Counted from the first letter of the stretch, positions 47,361-60,840 are shown. The stretch is DNA of 64,000 bases from Lytechinus variegatus (GCF_018143015.1 NC_054743.1:30157934-30221933), one strand, 5' to 3'. The notes: a model not told the origin generated them from the sequence alone. Numbers and translations: made by a program.

Positions 47361-47616
47361 CGTATGTATCCGTGGGGTACTTACGGGCCCACAAAAATTG
47401 AGGGGGCCAGATATGGCGTATCGGGCTGAATGTACATTGTCAAAAGTTGCAAGCGAGCGATGGGGAAGAGCAAATATTTCAAATTTTTTATGTTAAAAAT
47501 CTAATTTTGTGATTGACTTCATATTTACAAATGCAATATTTCACCTTTCTATCTTTCTTTTTTGTTCTCTTTATTTTTTGGTCGTGATTTCATTTTTTTG
47601 TATGCCACTGATCATC
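47361..47616. mobile_element. MITE, second copy of the 18424 family
   Basis: Shares ATTGAGGGGGCCAGATATGG, TAATTTTGTGATTGACTTCA and TTGGTCGTGA with the element at 18424-18633. In the first intron of the DUF21 gene. Ends are decayed. Confidence 0.6.
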
Positions 47617-48240
47617 AGTAAAAATGTGTGAGACCGTCATCTTGAGCTAAATTGAGCTTGAATCTGATGGTGGCCATGCCAAGGACCGGAAGAGGAAAGA
47701 GAATAACCTGATCGGAACGTCCCAATGCCCCTCCTCCCTATTCCCTGTTTCGGTGCTGTTGCGCCTGGTTTTTAATCCATGAAAAAAAAAGTACTGATTC
47801 AAACTCTGATATCATTAAAATATTTTGCTGAAGACAGTCAGACAGGGTAGGTCAGTATGCAGCGCTTATGTTGGAAATGTCGGTTATGTATATTATTATT
47901 TGATTGCCAGTACAAACTGAAAAAAAATGAATTATATTATTTTGCACATTGCAAGAGGGGGGGGGGGGGGGGATTGCACAGTTGCCGCCAATTTTCATTG
48001 CTATCATGTTTCTTACTTAATAAAATTTAATCACATTTACAATCCTTGAACTAGGGATGCTGGTACAAAATATATCAAATGTACTTTGATGATGAAAAAA
48101 AAGATGTATCATGTTAAGTTTACTATTTCACTGACTCCTTTCTCATAGTTTGTTTCCATATTTCATTTCATCCTTCAGGGGTGTGAAGACAAGTTTTCAG
48201 ATTGGATCTCTGTGGAGAAGGTCATATTTACACAAGCGAG

Positions 48241-51200
48241 ATGGTAAGCAACACACTTTTCAAATTTTTAGTTTGATAGTCATGCATTTTATACATTTTC
48301 TCAGCAATGCTTCATTATACACTTATTTTGATGATTTTATTCCAATTGCAAGGATTTATTTGTAGGTAATATAAAATCCGTAAAAAAATCATACTATTTA
48401 TACTTTACTAAATATTAGTTTTTGTTGATTGGTTCTTATAGTAGAATGAGACAAAATTCAATGTTTTTCATAATAAGTACACAGCAAAAACTGTGGTGTT
48501 AACCAGTGTACAGAGGACCACACCAGTTATTTTACACCGGTGTTAAATTTGTGGTGTTATTCTTACTCCTATAGGTGTTATTACAACACCTATGGTTGTT
48601 ACATTTACACTCTTTGGTGTTATGTTCAATCTCTAGGTGTTATTTTAACACCTCAGGGTGTGGTCCTCTATTAACACCAATTGGTGTTAGTTTTAAAACC
48701 ACAGTTTTTACAGTGTATATTTATGTTGAATACAGGGACAGTATATACCAGGGTATTGAATCATGATGCAAATATATACAGTCTCACATAAGGAATTTTA
48801 GTCAGTTTTTTAACTTGGGAGTGAAATATCATTTTCATATATATATATATGCTAACTTCCTCATCAGAAATTTCCATGAAGTCTTAATGTGAAGAATATT
48901 TGTACTAGTCATAGTGCTGACCAAGGGAGGGGGCGTAGTGGACGAGACACCCCCCCTTCCCCACCCCCCATCCTGTCCAATGGTAGTGAAAAGAGCCAAG
49001 GCCATTAGGAAGGAAAGAAATAGAAGAAAATGAGGGAGGGGAGAAGATGGAAAAATTAATGAAACAAGAAAAGTGGATAATAAGGAAAAAAGAAGAAAGA
49101 TTTCAGCTCATTGGAAAAAAAAATTGCCTGCACCTCTGCTCACATTGTATGATGCATAGATGGAAATGTGAGGGGGGGGGGGCAGAGGGACGCATTTCCC
49201 CACTCTTTGGAAAGGGGGAGGGACACAGTATCAAATGTCCCCCCCCCACACACACACACACACTATTCTTGGAAGTAGCACACAAAAAGGGAAAGAAAAG
49301 GGGAAGAAAGAAAGGAAAAGAGAGGAGAAAAAAAGATCAGGACTGAGGCGAGTGAATGAAATGAAGGTGAGTGGAAGAATCTTTCATGTCACTACAGGTC
49401 TATATGAAAATTTTGCACGCTTCGAATTGCCTGTTCTTTGAGATACTGACATATCTTGCTCAATGGGCTGATATGAACCTTAAAAATATCAGGTTTTTAA
49501 GTCATAAGACAAAACCATTCTCGTACATCAAACTTTCATGATTTACAAATTGATTTAAAGAAAAAAGTGTTCTGTAAAATTTCCGTTTTTACGGTCTGAA
49601 TAACTCAACAGCAATTTCATGTTTATTTGTCAAGTACCTGTTCCCTTCGTGTAGACCACACAGTTATCAAAATATCCCTTTTCAGGACTGATTGTGATAA
49701 CGTATCATCTAACGCTGTGCGCTCGCATTTCAATCGGTGATTTTTATTTTTACATATGATAATTAATTCTAACGAACTACTTTAAATCCTCCTTTCATGA
49801 CAGTTTATAAAAAATGTCGGCTTGCGATTTGCACTTGGATTATTTTAGTTAAAAATATATTAGGCATGCATCCTATTCATAATTACAAAAGAGCTTAAAA
49901 TGTCCAGTTTTCTGATATTGATATCAACAATTTTTCGCGCTCTCATTAGGCTTATTAGATGAAAAGACGTAATAACATTTTTATGAAGTCCTAATAATCA
50001 AATTGTGCCTTTTTTCAGAACGGAATATCTACAAATTTCATTTCGCGCTTATACCTCAGTCACATTTTTGTCTACGGCGGCCGTAAGGGGAGGGCGAAAA
50101 CAGCAGCTTTAAATTTTGTTTGAAGAAAACGGCTGTTTTCGACTCGCCGTACGGCCGTCGTAGAGCAAATGTGACCGAGGTATTAGGAAGAGGAATAGGA
50201 AGATATTTATAATTTTCATACGACGTGAATAGGTCCCACTGCTAGGTCAAAGTATTTGTGGAAAAAAATATCAGCTCGCGCTTCGCGCTCACATTGTCTA
50301 TTAATTGCGATCCGTATCCACTTCAGAATTTTCCTATAGAGTGCTTGAAATGATGCTTAAATTCACCCTTTTTCTGATCGGAATGTCAAATATTTTCATC
50401 TCGCGCTCTCATCATTGATTTGCATAAAAAAGGTATTTAGAAAGCCCAAGATTTTAGGTCTAAATCTTAAAATGCGAGAGAATGGTTATTGAGATACGCA
50501 GCTTTTTTCTTTATTTAAAATGTGGTTAAATTATCCAGTTTCAGATCAGAATAGCAAAAAATATTCTGCTCGCTCTTCGCACTCACATTATTAATGTGGG
50601 AAGATACCGAATTACCCATCCTTATCGCGATTTACAAAACATGAATAGAGTGTTTAGTTTTTAAGTCTTATTCTCAATTTAGTTTCTGCTCGCGTTCGCC
50701 ATCTCATCAAATCTTTGCAAAAAGTGCCAGAATTTCCAGGTTTTAGGTCTGAATGTCTAAAATTCTCAGCTCGTGCTTCGCGTTCAGATTATTTATTGAA
50801 AAACATTAATTATCTTGTATATTGGCCAGTTTTTCAGCTCAGAATATAAACGGTTTTCAGTTCGTGCTTTGTTTTTTGATACCGATTGAGTATGGGGAAA
50901 AGTGTTCCTCTCTTCATCAGTATTTTGAAGGACGTATAGGATAATCATTGTGACCGCATAGTGTGAGATGAATATAATTTATGTTACTGAATTATTTCAT
51001 AATACTAAAAACAATTGTGTCTGTAAAGCCGCAGCAATGGTAATGATTATAAATATTTTTGAAGTTGTTTTCTTCATAAGCCCCAAATTGTAAGGACAGA
51101 ACGTTCTGGGATAAAATATTAAATTCCTCTAAAGCGATAGCGGTTCAGGCAAATGTTGGATCCAGGGCACACTGTTTATATCTGGTCTATTTTCTTCGCG

Positions 51201-54200
51201 ATTTTTTTTTTCTTCTAAAAATTACGAAGTGTAATCAAAAGTACAAATGTTCTTTTTCGTTAGAAAAATATATGCCATTATTGCCCAAACAAAATGACAA
51301 GCGATAAAGAAAATAAATGAATTGATTAACAAACTTCATCACCAAAAAAAAAAACATTACGAGCAATTTAAATGACGTCACATGTTCTTTACTTTTGGCA
51401 GATCGCAATTCGTCCAGCCCCCTCCCTTCAAATACAAGCCTAAGCATGTGGTTCTGTTTCCCGTTTATTATTGATTATGGTTAGTCCTTAGTGTTTTCTG
51501 TTGTTTGTTTTAGGGGATATTATTGTTTTGTTGGTGCTATCTCATAAATCATGTAAATTCATCCATAATCCCTTTTTCATCATCAGGCAAACACGATGTT
51601 TATCAACTGTACGGTTGTCGATGATGCCACAGTCCAATGCAATGGAACTGATTACCTGTTACCCGAGGCACCCCTTGGACCCGATGAACCTCAGTTCTGG
51701 ATCTACATAGGGGTCTACATTGCACTGATGCTCTTTGCCGGTGAGTGCCAGATGGGGTAGCCCGGGGGGGGGGGGGGGCAAAAAAAAAGATTACTTTTAT
51801 TTTCCGGCTAAGATTATCATTGCCTTGATTAATAATAATAATAACAATATGATGATAATAATAATAGTAATAATAGTAATAACGCTGTTCTTGTATAGCA
51901 TGTGACACATTATGCAATATTATGTCTATGCGCTTCCAAAGGACTTGGATATTATTACACTGGCTGATTTTTATTAGTTTGGGGGATTTATATTAATCCC
52001 TGTTTTTATGTCAAGCTAATTAAAATATTAGCGATTAGCCAATATGTCTGTTAATGACTCCTGTATTAACGTGATATGTCCTTGGTATTTATCTTGTTAA
52101 GTATTTTACTTCCTTTTGCTATGTTGAATATTGATTGTGTATGCTTTTTACAGCTTCTTCCTTATTTAACTTATGAACTTTAGAAATAAGAATATGAATT
52201 TACCGGTAGGAAGTAATTCCTTAAGAAGCTGTATGCGCTATGAACGCCTAGCTATAGCCGGGTAATTTAGGAGCGACTTGAGCACCTAACAAGGTGGATA
52301 TGTGCGCAATATAAATATCCTATATTATTTAATTCAGTTATTTGTTTATACCTATTTGTGTTCTGTTGAAAATTCTTACTTTTTCACCCTCTTTTTATCA
52401 TTTCTATTGATCAATATGAACAATAATATAATGGATTATTCAAGTAAAAAAGACTACATGTTATTTGTGACTTGCTCTCAAATTCCTTTGATTATTGAAA
52501 TGAGAATGGTTTGATGTCAGAAAACCGGGATTTTTTTTCACTTGGATTCCCAAGTACGACAAAGACATGTATACGCGGAAGAACCATACTTCCGCCTGGC
52601 TATATATTTAGGTGCCATTTTCCAAGACGAAGCTTTCAGCGATTACTTCCTGGTTAGCAGTTTGTTTCATTGGTTCAGATGCATAAAAAGTAGCAATTGC
52701 TTTTGCCAGGCTTTTGCTTGAATCCGTACTTATACAAATGAGCGAGCAAATGATTTTGCTACATTTAGTAAGCTCTGCTTTTGCTAGCAAGGGCGAGCAA
52801 TTGCTAAATGTCTGGTAGCATCAGGCGCGGATCCGGGGGGGGGGGGGGCACAGGGAACACCGTGCGAGAAGCAAAATCAAAAATTTGTAAAGTAAAAATG
52901 CCATTAAAGCAGAGGTGTGCCCCCTTTTTTAAATTGAAGACCTTGCCTTTAATGTGAACATTCAGCATTTGCTTGTGGTTTTTCAAGCCCTGTCAAAGCA
53001 GCTTCAGCGATCGCTTGATCAGGGCGTTCGCGTTTTATAATAATTTTATGCACCTGAGGGAGAACTCCAAGGTGTACAGTAGCCTACATGAATATATGTT
53101 TTATTCCTATTAAGTGCAAAACCGAATACTAACTATTTGAATTTCTTAATTAGAAATAAGTTAAAGGGATAGTAGTTTGACCCATGTCTAAGGAAAAGAT
53201 GTTACATGGGAGAAGCTGTATTTTGCACTGCCTCTGCATTCAAGTCCAGCATTTGTGTCGTGTTCGCACCAGGTGACGTCACTTTTATTGTTCAAACCGC
53301 TAGCAATTGGTCTTTGAAGGGAAGAAAAAGGTTTAAGCCAAAGTACATAAAGTGTTTAGGCCGATGCATATGAAATAAAGGAATTGCTATTTCATGTTCT
53401 TGTGCTATATAGGCTAGCAATTGCTACTTTTTATGCATCTGACCCATTATCATGATTGTGTCTTCTTTTCATGGAAGAAAATTGGGAGTACATTACCGTC
53501 GTTGTGATATATTCCCCAAATCCCATTTGTTAATGTAACAATGCCAAAAGACATCATTAGCGCGGCGGCCGTCTTGGTGGGGGTGTCCAAGAATTTCGAA
53601 TTTTGTATGGCAACCAGTGGGAAAGTGTCCTCACACCCCATCCTGCCTTGATGAAAAAAATCGAGAAATTACCGCGCATGAAAGACAAGATGACAAACAC
53701 CTGAAAATGTATGTTTGCAATCTTCAATATAATGCCTCATACGTTTTCGTGATGGCAAAAGTCCGAATTCGACAAGACAATTTCTTCCCAAATTTCTTCT
53801 AGGTTTGATGGCTGGGTTGACCCTTGGTCTTTTGTCTCTGGACATCACTACTTTACAAGTTCTCTCGACGGCCGGCACCCCGAGCGAGCAGGTCTATGCC
53901 ACTCGTATCCTTCCACTGGTCAAGAACTCCCATCTCCTTCTCGTCACTCTCATCCTTGCCAACGCCGCGGCCGTCGAGTCTATGCCCATCTTTCTCGATC
54001 ACCTCACCAACCCGATCATCGCCGTCGTCGTATCCGTAACGGCGGTTCTCATTTTCGGAGAGTAAGTTTGTTGTCCATTCTTTAAAAAAAGCAAGAATAT
54101 TCGGCGCTTTTCTAAGGGGTTGAACTTGAAGCTGAATTACTCAATTTTTTGCGAGTCAATTATTATAGCAAGGTTTAGGAAGAAAAGCCACTTCTTTGAA

Positions 54201-57200
54201 ATAGCCACTTTTGCTGCTTTCGCGCTCTGTTCATTCATTAAGACCTTTGTGAACCCTGTGCACCAGTCTATATCATGAATCATACATTCTTCCCCTACCC
54301 CTCAAAATAACTGTCTGACAGTTCTTCTATTTTTTTTCCTGATTGACAAAAAGCAAGAGAAAAAAAATCAACACTCTACTGCTTCTGAACTACCAAATCC
54401 CATCATCACCTTAATTGCTACACTTTGTTTTTTCCCCGTTTTTTTTTATTAGCAATGTACTTTTTATCAATATCGAAGAGTTCTTTGAGTGTATGGAGAT
54501 GACTTAATTTATCCATATACTTTACGATATCACGGGACTACACATCCCAATGAACTTCTGACTGACTGCAATATTAAGTACTCTTTTCCACTGATACCTG
54601 CATCTTTCTCATCATTTTCTTTAGAATCAGTATCTTCCATAGCATTTTCTGTATAGTCATTATCTTTCATATTGAATTACTTAGAGTCTTATTAATTTTC
54701 ATACTCTTTTTCCCTTATATTGTTGTTCATTATATTCCTGTACAGAGTACTGCCGCAGTCTATATGCTCAAAATATGGATTGGCTATTGGAGCAAATATG
54801 GCATGGTATGTTCTATATCTACAGCATCACATCGTGTGATGTTGATTATTAATTTTGATTTTTTTTTAGTCTAGACCTACTTTATATAAGGCGATATTTG
54901 AGCTTTCACACAGTGTGCATGGCTCTTAACCGAAATGGGCACTATTGTAGTCTAATTATTTTTCTTATTTTCTTATTTATATTTTTAAATCCCCTTCCGA
55001 ATAGTATTTTCTTTTCCTACTTTTTAATCAGTTTGAAAATCAAAGGAGAGTTAGCGGAGCAACATCATCTTCATGTACTTATACATGACGAATTGAGGGT
55101 ACTATATTGCTCTTACTCATCTTTTATAGTATTGATAAATCTTGCCAGATGGTCTGACATCAATGAATGTTACAGAATGACAGCATGCTTATCCTTTTAA
55201 GATGTTTAAATCTAAGTTGTAAACGATTTGGATTCGGGGTCTTACAAAATCACCTGTAAATCTTTACTCATTCAAGATATTCAACGTTTTCTACAAATCT
55301 TTCAAGTCAATGCATCGATAAAAAAAACATTATTTGATATTGAGCTATTTGACCGACATCACTACTTGCCCCGTTTCTCTGTAGGTTTGTGTATATCCTC
55401 ATTGCCCTAACCTTTGTTATTTCGTGGCCAATCGCCAAATTGCTGACTCTACTTCTAGGAGAAGGAACGGGGACCTTCTACCGGAGATCAGGTCTGTAGT
55501 TATGCTCGGTTTTCTCTTTTGTTTTATCATAATATTATGAAACCAAGAACATGATTTTTACCCTTTAACGATGTGATTAAAACATTTTACAATATAATCC
55601 GGCGAGACACGCGCACTTCAGATGGATTACGGCATTAAATTGACATCTCGTACCTTGAGATATGGCTTGGATTTCATTTTTAATGTTTGGAATGTCCGTA
55701 TCACCCATTGCAAAAAAATAACATACAAAAACATCGATAGATAACGAATTTGTAAGAATGTTATTTTGAGGTTTGAACTTAAAGGGGACATCAGGCTGTA
55801 GTCATTGAAGAGGAAGTCGGCCCAGATCAGGCGACGAGCTCACCATTGGTCGTTTTCCTTGTTCTTTAGAATGTTGCTTAACCGTCTGGAAACCTTTGTG
55901 CTTTATCAGTTTTTACTCTTGAATGTTTGGGACCACCTACTGTTATATTTACCAACAGGTTAATAAAATACCCTTTATCGACTTTTCTTAACAGAATTGA
56001 AAGCACTAGTTGATATCCAGGCTACCTCCCCCGACGCCGCGGCAGAGGATAGCGCCCTAACACAGGACGAAGTGCTGATCATCAAGGGTGCTCTAGATGC
56101 CGAGGGCAAGGTTGCTAGGGACGCTATGATACCTCTTGATAAGACCTTCATGTTGGACTACTATGGTTTACTTGATAGGAAGATCATGGAGCAGGTTTGG
56201 AATAAACACATTTCACATTTATCGGGTTAAGCAGGTCTGTTTTGGGGTAAAGTTTCGGTGGAATTCGTAAGGTATTTACCGTTTGTGAAGGTGGTGCGAC
56301 AAACTATCAATTCTAGTATAAATATGGATGTAGCTATCTTTCCGTAGAAAAAGTGGGGAAATAGCGTCATATCGCGGATGCGTAAGGGATCGTCTCATTC
56401 ACTGAAACAAAAGGTGGTATTTGTTTTATATTCCACATCTGTGAGTCATTTAATGATTTAAAAGAAAATAATTATGCCTGTATACACTTAAATTGCAAGA
56501 GTGACGTATTTTTTCTTAATTAAATTTTGAATTGTTTATGATTGACAGTGCATGTATCTGTCTATTTTGGAGAACTTAACTTATAAACATTGCTTATTAC
56601 TTCCCAATTGTGTCTAGCTCATGGCAAACGGATACTCGCACGTTCCCGTCTACAAAGACGACCGTAAGAACATCCAAGGGGAGTTTGTGGTCAAGAACCT
56701 TATCATCCTCGATCCAGATGATAATGAACCCATCGCAGCATCTCTAGATAAATACGGACGCCCCCTCCACTCCATAGCGGCTACCAAGCCCCTGTATAAC
56801 ATTCTTGACGAGATGATGGATGGGAAATATCGCATGGCGGCGATCTACGACACCCCGGCCGTCTTGCCGACCATAGACGAGGCTGACGGTAACGCTCCAA
56901 GTACGCCAACGCTGCCAACTACAACGTCACATCCTGGAATGGTAGGAGATGTGCTTGGATAATTCGGAGTTGCTTATAAACACCCGTAGCTTTGCTTGCC
57001 TGGAGGAGATTTTTGGTTGTGATAGTTACGATGGCGATGATGATCGTGGTGGTGGTTGTGGTGACGATGGTGATGATGATTGTAATGATTAAAGTTGTGA
57101 TAGCGATTATGATGATCACCATTATCATCGTCATGATCTTGGTCATGGTGATCATGATGATCATGCTGCTGCTAATGAGGATGGTGGTAAGGATGATATA

Positions 57201-58473
57201 AAGCCCTTGAAGTAATAATAGTAACATCCTTTATTTTGGCCAAAATTTTAAGACATCTTTAATGACGTAGTATCCTAGGTGTTACACCTTTGGGGTCCCC
57301 TTGCTTTCGTAGCCATCGTATTCGATAAATTTATCTTAATAAAAGACAACAACAACAGTTTACAAAATATTCATTCCATGTGAAGTTTTCTGGCTAGGTC
57401 GATAACAGGTCTTATTGCTGAGGATTTGACGGGGTTTTTTTTGTCTCGAAATTTTAAGATATTGGTTTCTAATCTTCCTTGCTGTCGCCTGTCACATTTA
57501 AGATCAGAATTACCAGAATAGCAAGCAATTTCGCAACGTTCGTGCGCGATCAGGGTCCGGTAACTCGACAATAATTTATCATCAAATTCAGCAACCAACT
57601 TTTGATATAATGACGTTCATATGAGTATAATCGATGCCGATTACTTCAACGATGAAGTCGTACCTTTCTTATCAATGTGATACTCTTTAATATCCGTAAC
57701 GCTCCTAAATTCGTAAGCCCAATCCTTTAAGCACGGTAATTGTAGCCATTGGTGATATTCGCTCTTAACCGTTTCATCAACAGGACATTATCGGCTTCAT
57801 CACGCTGTGGAACGTCCTAGAGGTCGTTCTGGGTGAGCCAATCATATCATCCGATGACGTCTACGCCAGTGTACGCCAGAAAGTCCAGATGGGTAAAGTT
57901 AAACTGGTCCGGTCACACAGCATGATGCCGGCTACCACGGCAAGCAACACAGGCTCCATCAACTCACCTCCACCTCCTCTAACGGTAAGTTTTATGTGGC
58001 TAACTGTGGCTTCAGTGGTGTTGATTGTAGTTTGATTGAGATGATGCATTGGAGGGATTGTAATTTGAAGATGAGATTCGAAAAGGGTCTATGATCCTTG
58101 TAGTATATAGAGGTGACAATCCGAGTTGAGTCAACATAAGAATCTAGTGACTCATTAGAACAGGGAGGAATGATGGTCAAGGAGAAAATGAGTAATACTA
58201 TTTATAACAAAACTCCCTTGATTGGTTGATGACGATGTTGCAGCCAGTGACGAATTTAGAAGCTGCAAGTATTCGGAGAGGACAATTATTTTCCGGCAGT
58301 AATTGCATGTTGAACCATGATAGTCCCTTTCCTACCATCTGCACGTTTGATACTCCTACTCTCTCTCTACATCTCTTATACCTACAGACATATCTTTTTC
58401 TATTCGTTTTTTGTAGCCCCAGCCGAATAGTGCAGAAAATACACCACTTCTGTCTTCAGGAAACATGGTCTGA
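48241..58473 (+). CDS. DUF21 (CNNM-type) and CBS-pair membrane protein, 9 coding exons, 454 aa
   Basis: Probable membrane divalent-metal (Mg2+-related) transporter or regulator. Coding exons: 48241-48243, 51587-51740, 53803-54061, 54746-54805, 55385-55491, 55995-56194, 56618-56941, 57784-57984, 58417-58473; 1365 nt, phases consistent. Non-coding 5' exons probably end at 46693 and include 48179-48240. The start ATG is the last codon of its exon, after an in-frame TGA at 48184. A short N-terminus with NCT and NGT glycosylation sequons precedes DUF21 (about 38-190): GLMAGLTLGLLSLD, ANAAAVESMPIFLD, FGEVLPQSICSKYGLAIGAN. The CBS pair is at about 215-340 (LTQDEVLIIKGALD, DAMIPLDKTFMLD, GYSHVPVYKDDRKNIQG). 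It lacks the long N-terminus and cNMP-binding-like domain of animal CNNM1-4 and resembles the plant CBSDUF/yeast MAM3 type. The tail has ENTPLL, an acidic dileucine sorting motif. Confidence 0.9.
48477..48718. mobile_element. MITE with CAAAAACTGTGGTGTTAA ends and TGGTGTTA repeats
   Basis: Left AGCAAAAACTGTGGTGTTAA pairs with TTTTAAAACCACAGTTTTTA at the right. The interior repeats (T/A)GGTGTTA and its complement about ten times, with an inner pair AGAGGACCACACC / GGTGTGGTCCTCT. In a DUF21-gene intron. Confidence 0.8.
49440..50900 (-). repeat. palindrome-unit array, reverse copy of the 5880-6780 family
   Basis: AGCTCGCGCTTCGCGCTCAC and decayed versions recur at about 49715, 49930, 50272, 50398, 50565, 50684, 50776 and 50858, the reverse complement of the core in the 5.9-6.8 kb array. 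The shared unit text (TTTAGGTCTGAATGTCTAAA, TTGCAAAAAGT) supports one family. A hairpin MITE at 50051-50183 interrupts it. In a DUF21-gene intron. Confidence 0.75.
50051..50183. mobile_element. 133 bp hairpin MITE in the array
   Basis: ATACCTCAGTCACATTT pairs with AAATGTGACCGAGGTAT, and CTACGGCGGCCGTA / TACGGCCGTCGTAG and GCGAAAACAGC / GCTGTTTTCG extend the stem. GC-rich stem in AT-rich surroundings. Confidence 0.85.
51828..51885. repeat. AAT-type microsatellite
   Basis: Impure AAT/GAT triplets, about 55 bp, just after a G run (51762-51778) 20-40 bases beyond the donor of the exon ending at 51740. Confidence 0.85.
52675..53442. mobile_element. 770 bp element with 26 bp terminal inverted repeats
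   Basis: TCAGATGCATAAAAAGTAGC (first 20 of 26 bases, 52675-52700) has its exact complement at 53417-53442. The interior repeats GCTAGCAAT/AGCAATTGCT phrases and holds a nested G-run piece near 52830-52850. In the intron before the exon at 53803. No coding content. Confidence 0.8.
57026..57185. repeat. GAT/GGT triplet microsatellite
   Basis: About 160 bp of impure GATGAT/GGTGGT triplets in the DUF21-gene intron after 56941. Open frames in it (poly-Val/Met/Ile) are repeat-derived. Confidence 0.85.
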
Positions 58474-58511
58474 TACGGGAGAACGGTCACTTCTCAATAA
58501 TGGACTACCAG

Positions 58512-58716
58512 GGGGCCGTTTCATAAAGCTGTTCGTAAGTTAAGAGCGAATTTAAGAACGACTGATGAACCTTTCTTGCGCGCTAAACCATCGCCAAAGG
58601 TGTGTAACATCATGGACCTACTCCCCGGCCTACTCCATGGTAACATTTACCAAAAGAAAGGATCACCAGCCGTTCTTAAAGTCGCTCTTATCTTACAAAC
58701 AGCTTTATGAATCACA
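58512..58716. mobile_element. MITE, TTTCATAAAG family, 3' of the DUF21 stop
   Basis: GTTTCATAAAGCTGTTCGTA and GAACGACTGATGAACC on the left are mirrored by GGATCACCAGCCGTTC and TACAAACAGCTTTATGA on the right. It starts 39 bases after the stop, so it is likely transcribed in the 3' UTR. Confidence 0.75.
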
Positions 58717-60693
58717 CACCAGTACTAATCGTGTCGAACATAGTAGAATGACATTACTCGGGTATTAATGGCTAGACCCATTTCTAAATGCTACGACTCG
58801 TGATAAGCCGGGGCTATATGTTGCACGGTATGATTGATATCATAGGGACATTACGGTTTTTTGGACGGGAACATTCCCGAGAACGCTGAATACTGCTAGT
58901 ATCAAATGGAACAGAACTGATCAACAACGTGCAGGCAGATCTGCATGCACTTCATACATTACTTGTATGTGCACGCTGACTGAGGCTGAGTGAAGCATTT
59001 AGCGTTCTTGCCTTTGGAACGCTTCCGTCCTTTAGCGTAAAGTCTGTAACTAGATCGTAGAGGAGATATAAAAGAGATTAATGAACGTAATATTTTATGT
59101 GTTGAATGTCATTTTATATCATATTTAACGTAGTTGAATGAACCAAGGCTTCCAATGTACCCACAGACATACAAACTAAAAGTCATCGGATATATACATG
59201 TACAAGGTATGGATATTTGTTTTGGGTTGTTGCATTAGAACATGTATATACGCCTTGTTAAATGGTTAACTAATGGTAACTAGAAGTAACTGATGAATAT
59301 GGTTTGATTTGGGTGATTAGGATTTTATATTTTTTCTTTAAATTTGATAATGAACTAGAAAACAAATATTGTGAGAGTATTTTTCTGGTAGTAATTGAGA
59401 GTTCTCTCTTTTTTAACCAATCACTTTGTTGCTGATGAATCTCTTGAAGAATAACTTCGGTCATCAATAACAAATCGTGAGTATCATGATTTTAATTTCA
59501 AGTGAGAATTCTAAAATTTAAATGAGATTACGCCCATAAGTGAACAGGGAGATGGTACAGGAAACATTATGTGACTTCATTATCTTTTCAAGATTCATCA
59601 ATTAATCACAACGATATGTCATAAAATGTAAAATCCCGTCAGAATAACGTACTTAATAATTTCGGTGAGTTTATTGTGGGAAAATATGGTTTGGAGTTAC
59701 ATTTTGAGATTTACGGGGATAATTGATATTTTCATAAATTCATAGACACACTCCCGTGCTTGAACATGAAGTTAATCGTATTGTCTTGCTATTTATATGT
59801 ACAATAAATTGATTCTTTGTTAAAAACAATTGCCAAAATGTGTGCATGCACACACATTTAATTTCCTTGGTTCACCTACCATGCCAAAATAAACGTGAAC
59901 GCAAAACGTTTCAATAAAGGACTGATTGAGATGTCCTCGCTCTCTAGATCTATGTTTGACTAAAGGTCGAGTGAAAGAATTCCGACTGTTTGCATAACGT
60001 GTTTGTACTTTAGAGGTAAAGCTAGTCCTTTCGGCTAGTAAGTCGCTCTTTGGAAAATTTATATTTATATTAATAATGAGAACAGTGTAATGATTTAGCT
60101 TTACTGACGTCGTACAGTACTCTGCTACATTTCCAAAATGGCAGTCTCACACGTCCCAATATCTACCGACTTGGCCTTCAATTCTGTTGTTCGGATTTTA
60201 ATCTCTGTTGTGGGCCTTTCGCGTCTTCATCCTTCAGGGGAGTCTAGGACCATCGGGCTTTTAGAAAGGGCCCGTAGTACAAACATTAGTAGTTAATTTG
60301 GAACGTATCCTTATTTTGTGTCAAATATCCAAGTGCCAAGCATGTTTACTCTTGTAATTGAAAAAGTATTTTGTATCTCTAACAAATGGAACAAAAATTA
60401 TGGCGATGGAAATAAAATGATGATTTATTATCCTGAACGAAAATGAAGATGACTGATGTTTCAAAGTTTTTAGGGTTTTATATGAAGAAACTCTTAATGT
60501 AGCCTGTGGAGAGTATTGAAGAGTATTCTTTGTGAAAGAGAAGAGAGAGACGAAATATGAGTCGGGGGGGGGGGGTAGTATAGAAGAGAGGATAAGATAG
60601 GAGAGGGGGGAGACGGCGGGATGGGACTGGAAGGTGGGGGAGAGTGAGGTATTAAATTCATTTAGGGTACTGCGATAATGCGGCAGATTGGAC

Positions 60694-60840
60694 CTGGGGG
60701 ACGTTTCATCAACATTTTTGTCCGACAAGTCGTCAGATCTTTCTTTGGTAACTGTCGGATAAAGTGGGACTTGTGGGTATAATATTCCTTTAGAAATCGA
60801 GAGGAACGTGATTCGACAATGCATTTGATGAAAATGTGTG
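60694..60840. mobile_element. decayed copy of the 12508 MITE family
   Basis: GGGGGACGTTTCATCAACAT, then TCCGACAAGTCG, and at the far end TTGATGAAAATG. The order and spacing match the 12508-12677 element. Confidence 0.55.

Noticed and set aside
56992-57227. Val/Ile-rich frames on both strands
   Set aside because: Derived from the GAT/GGT microsatellite in an intron.
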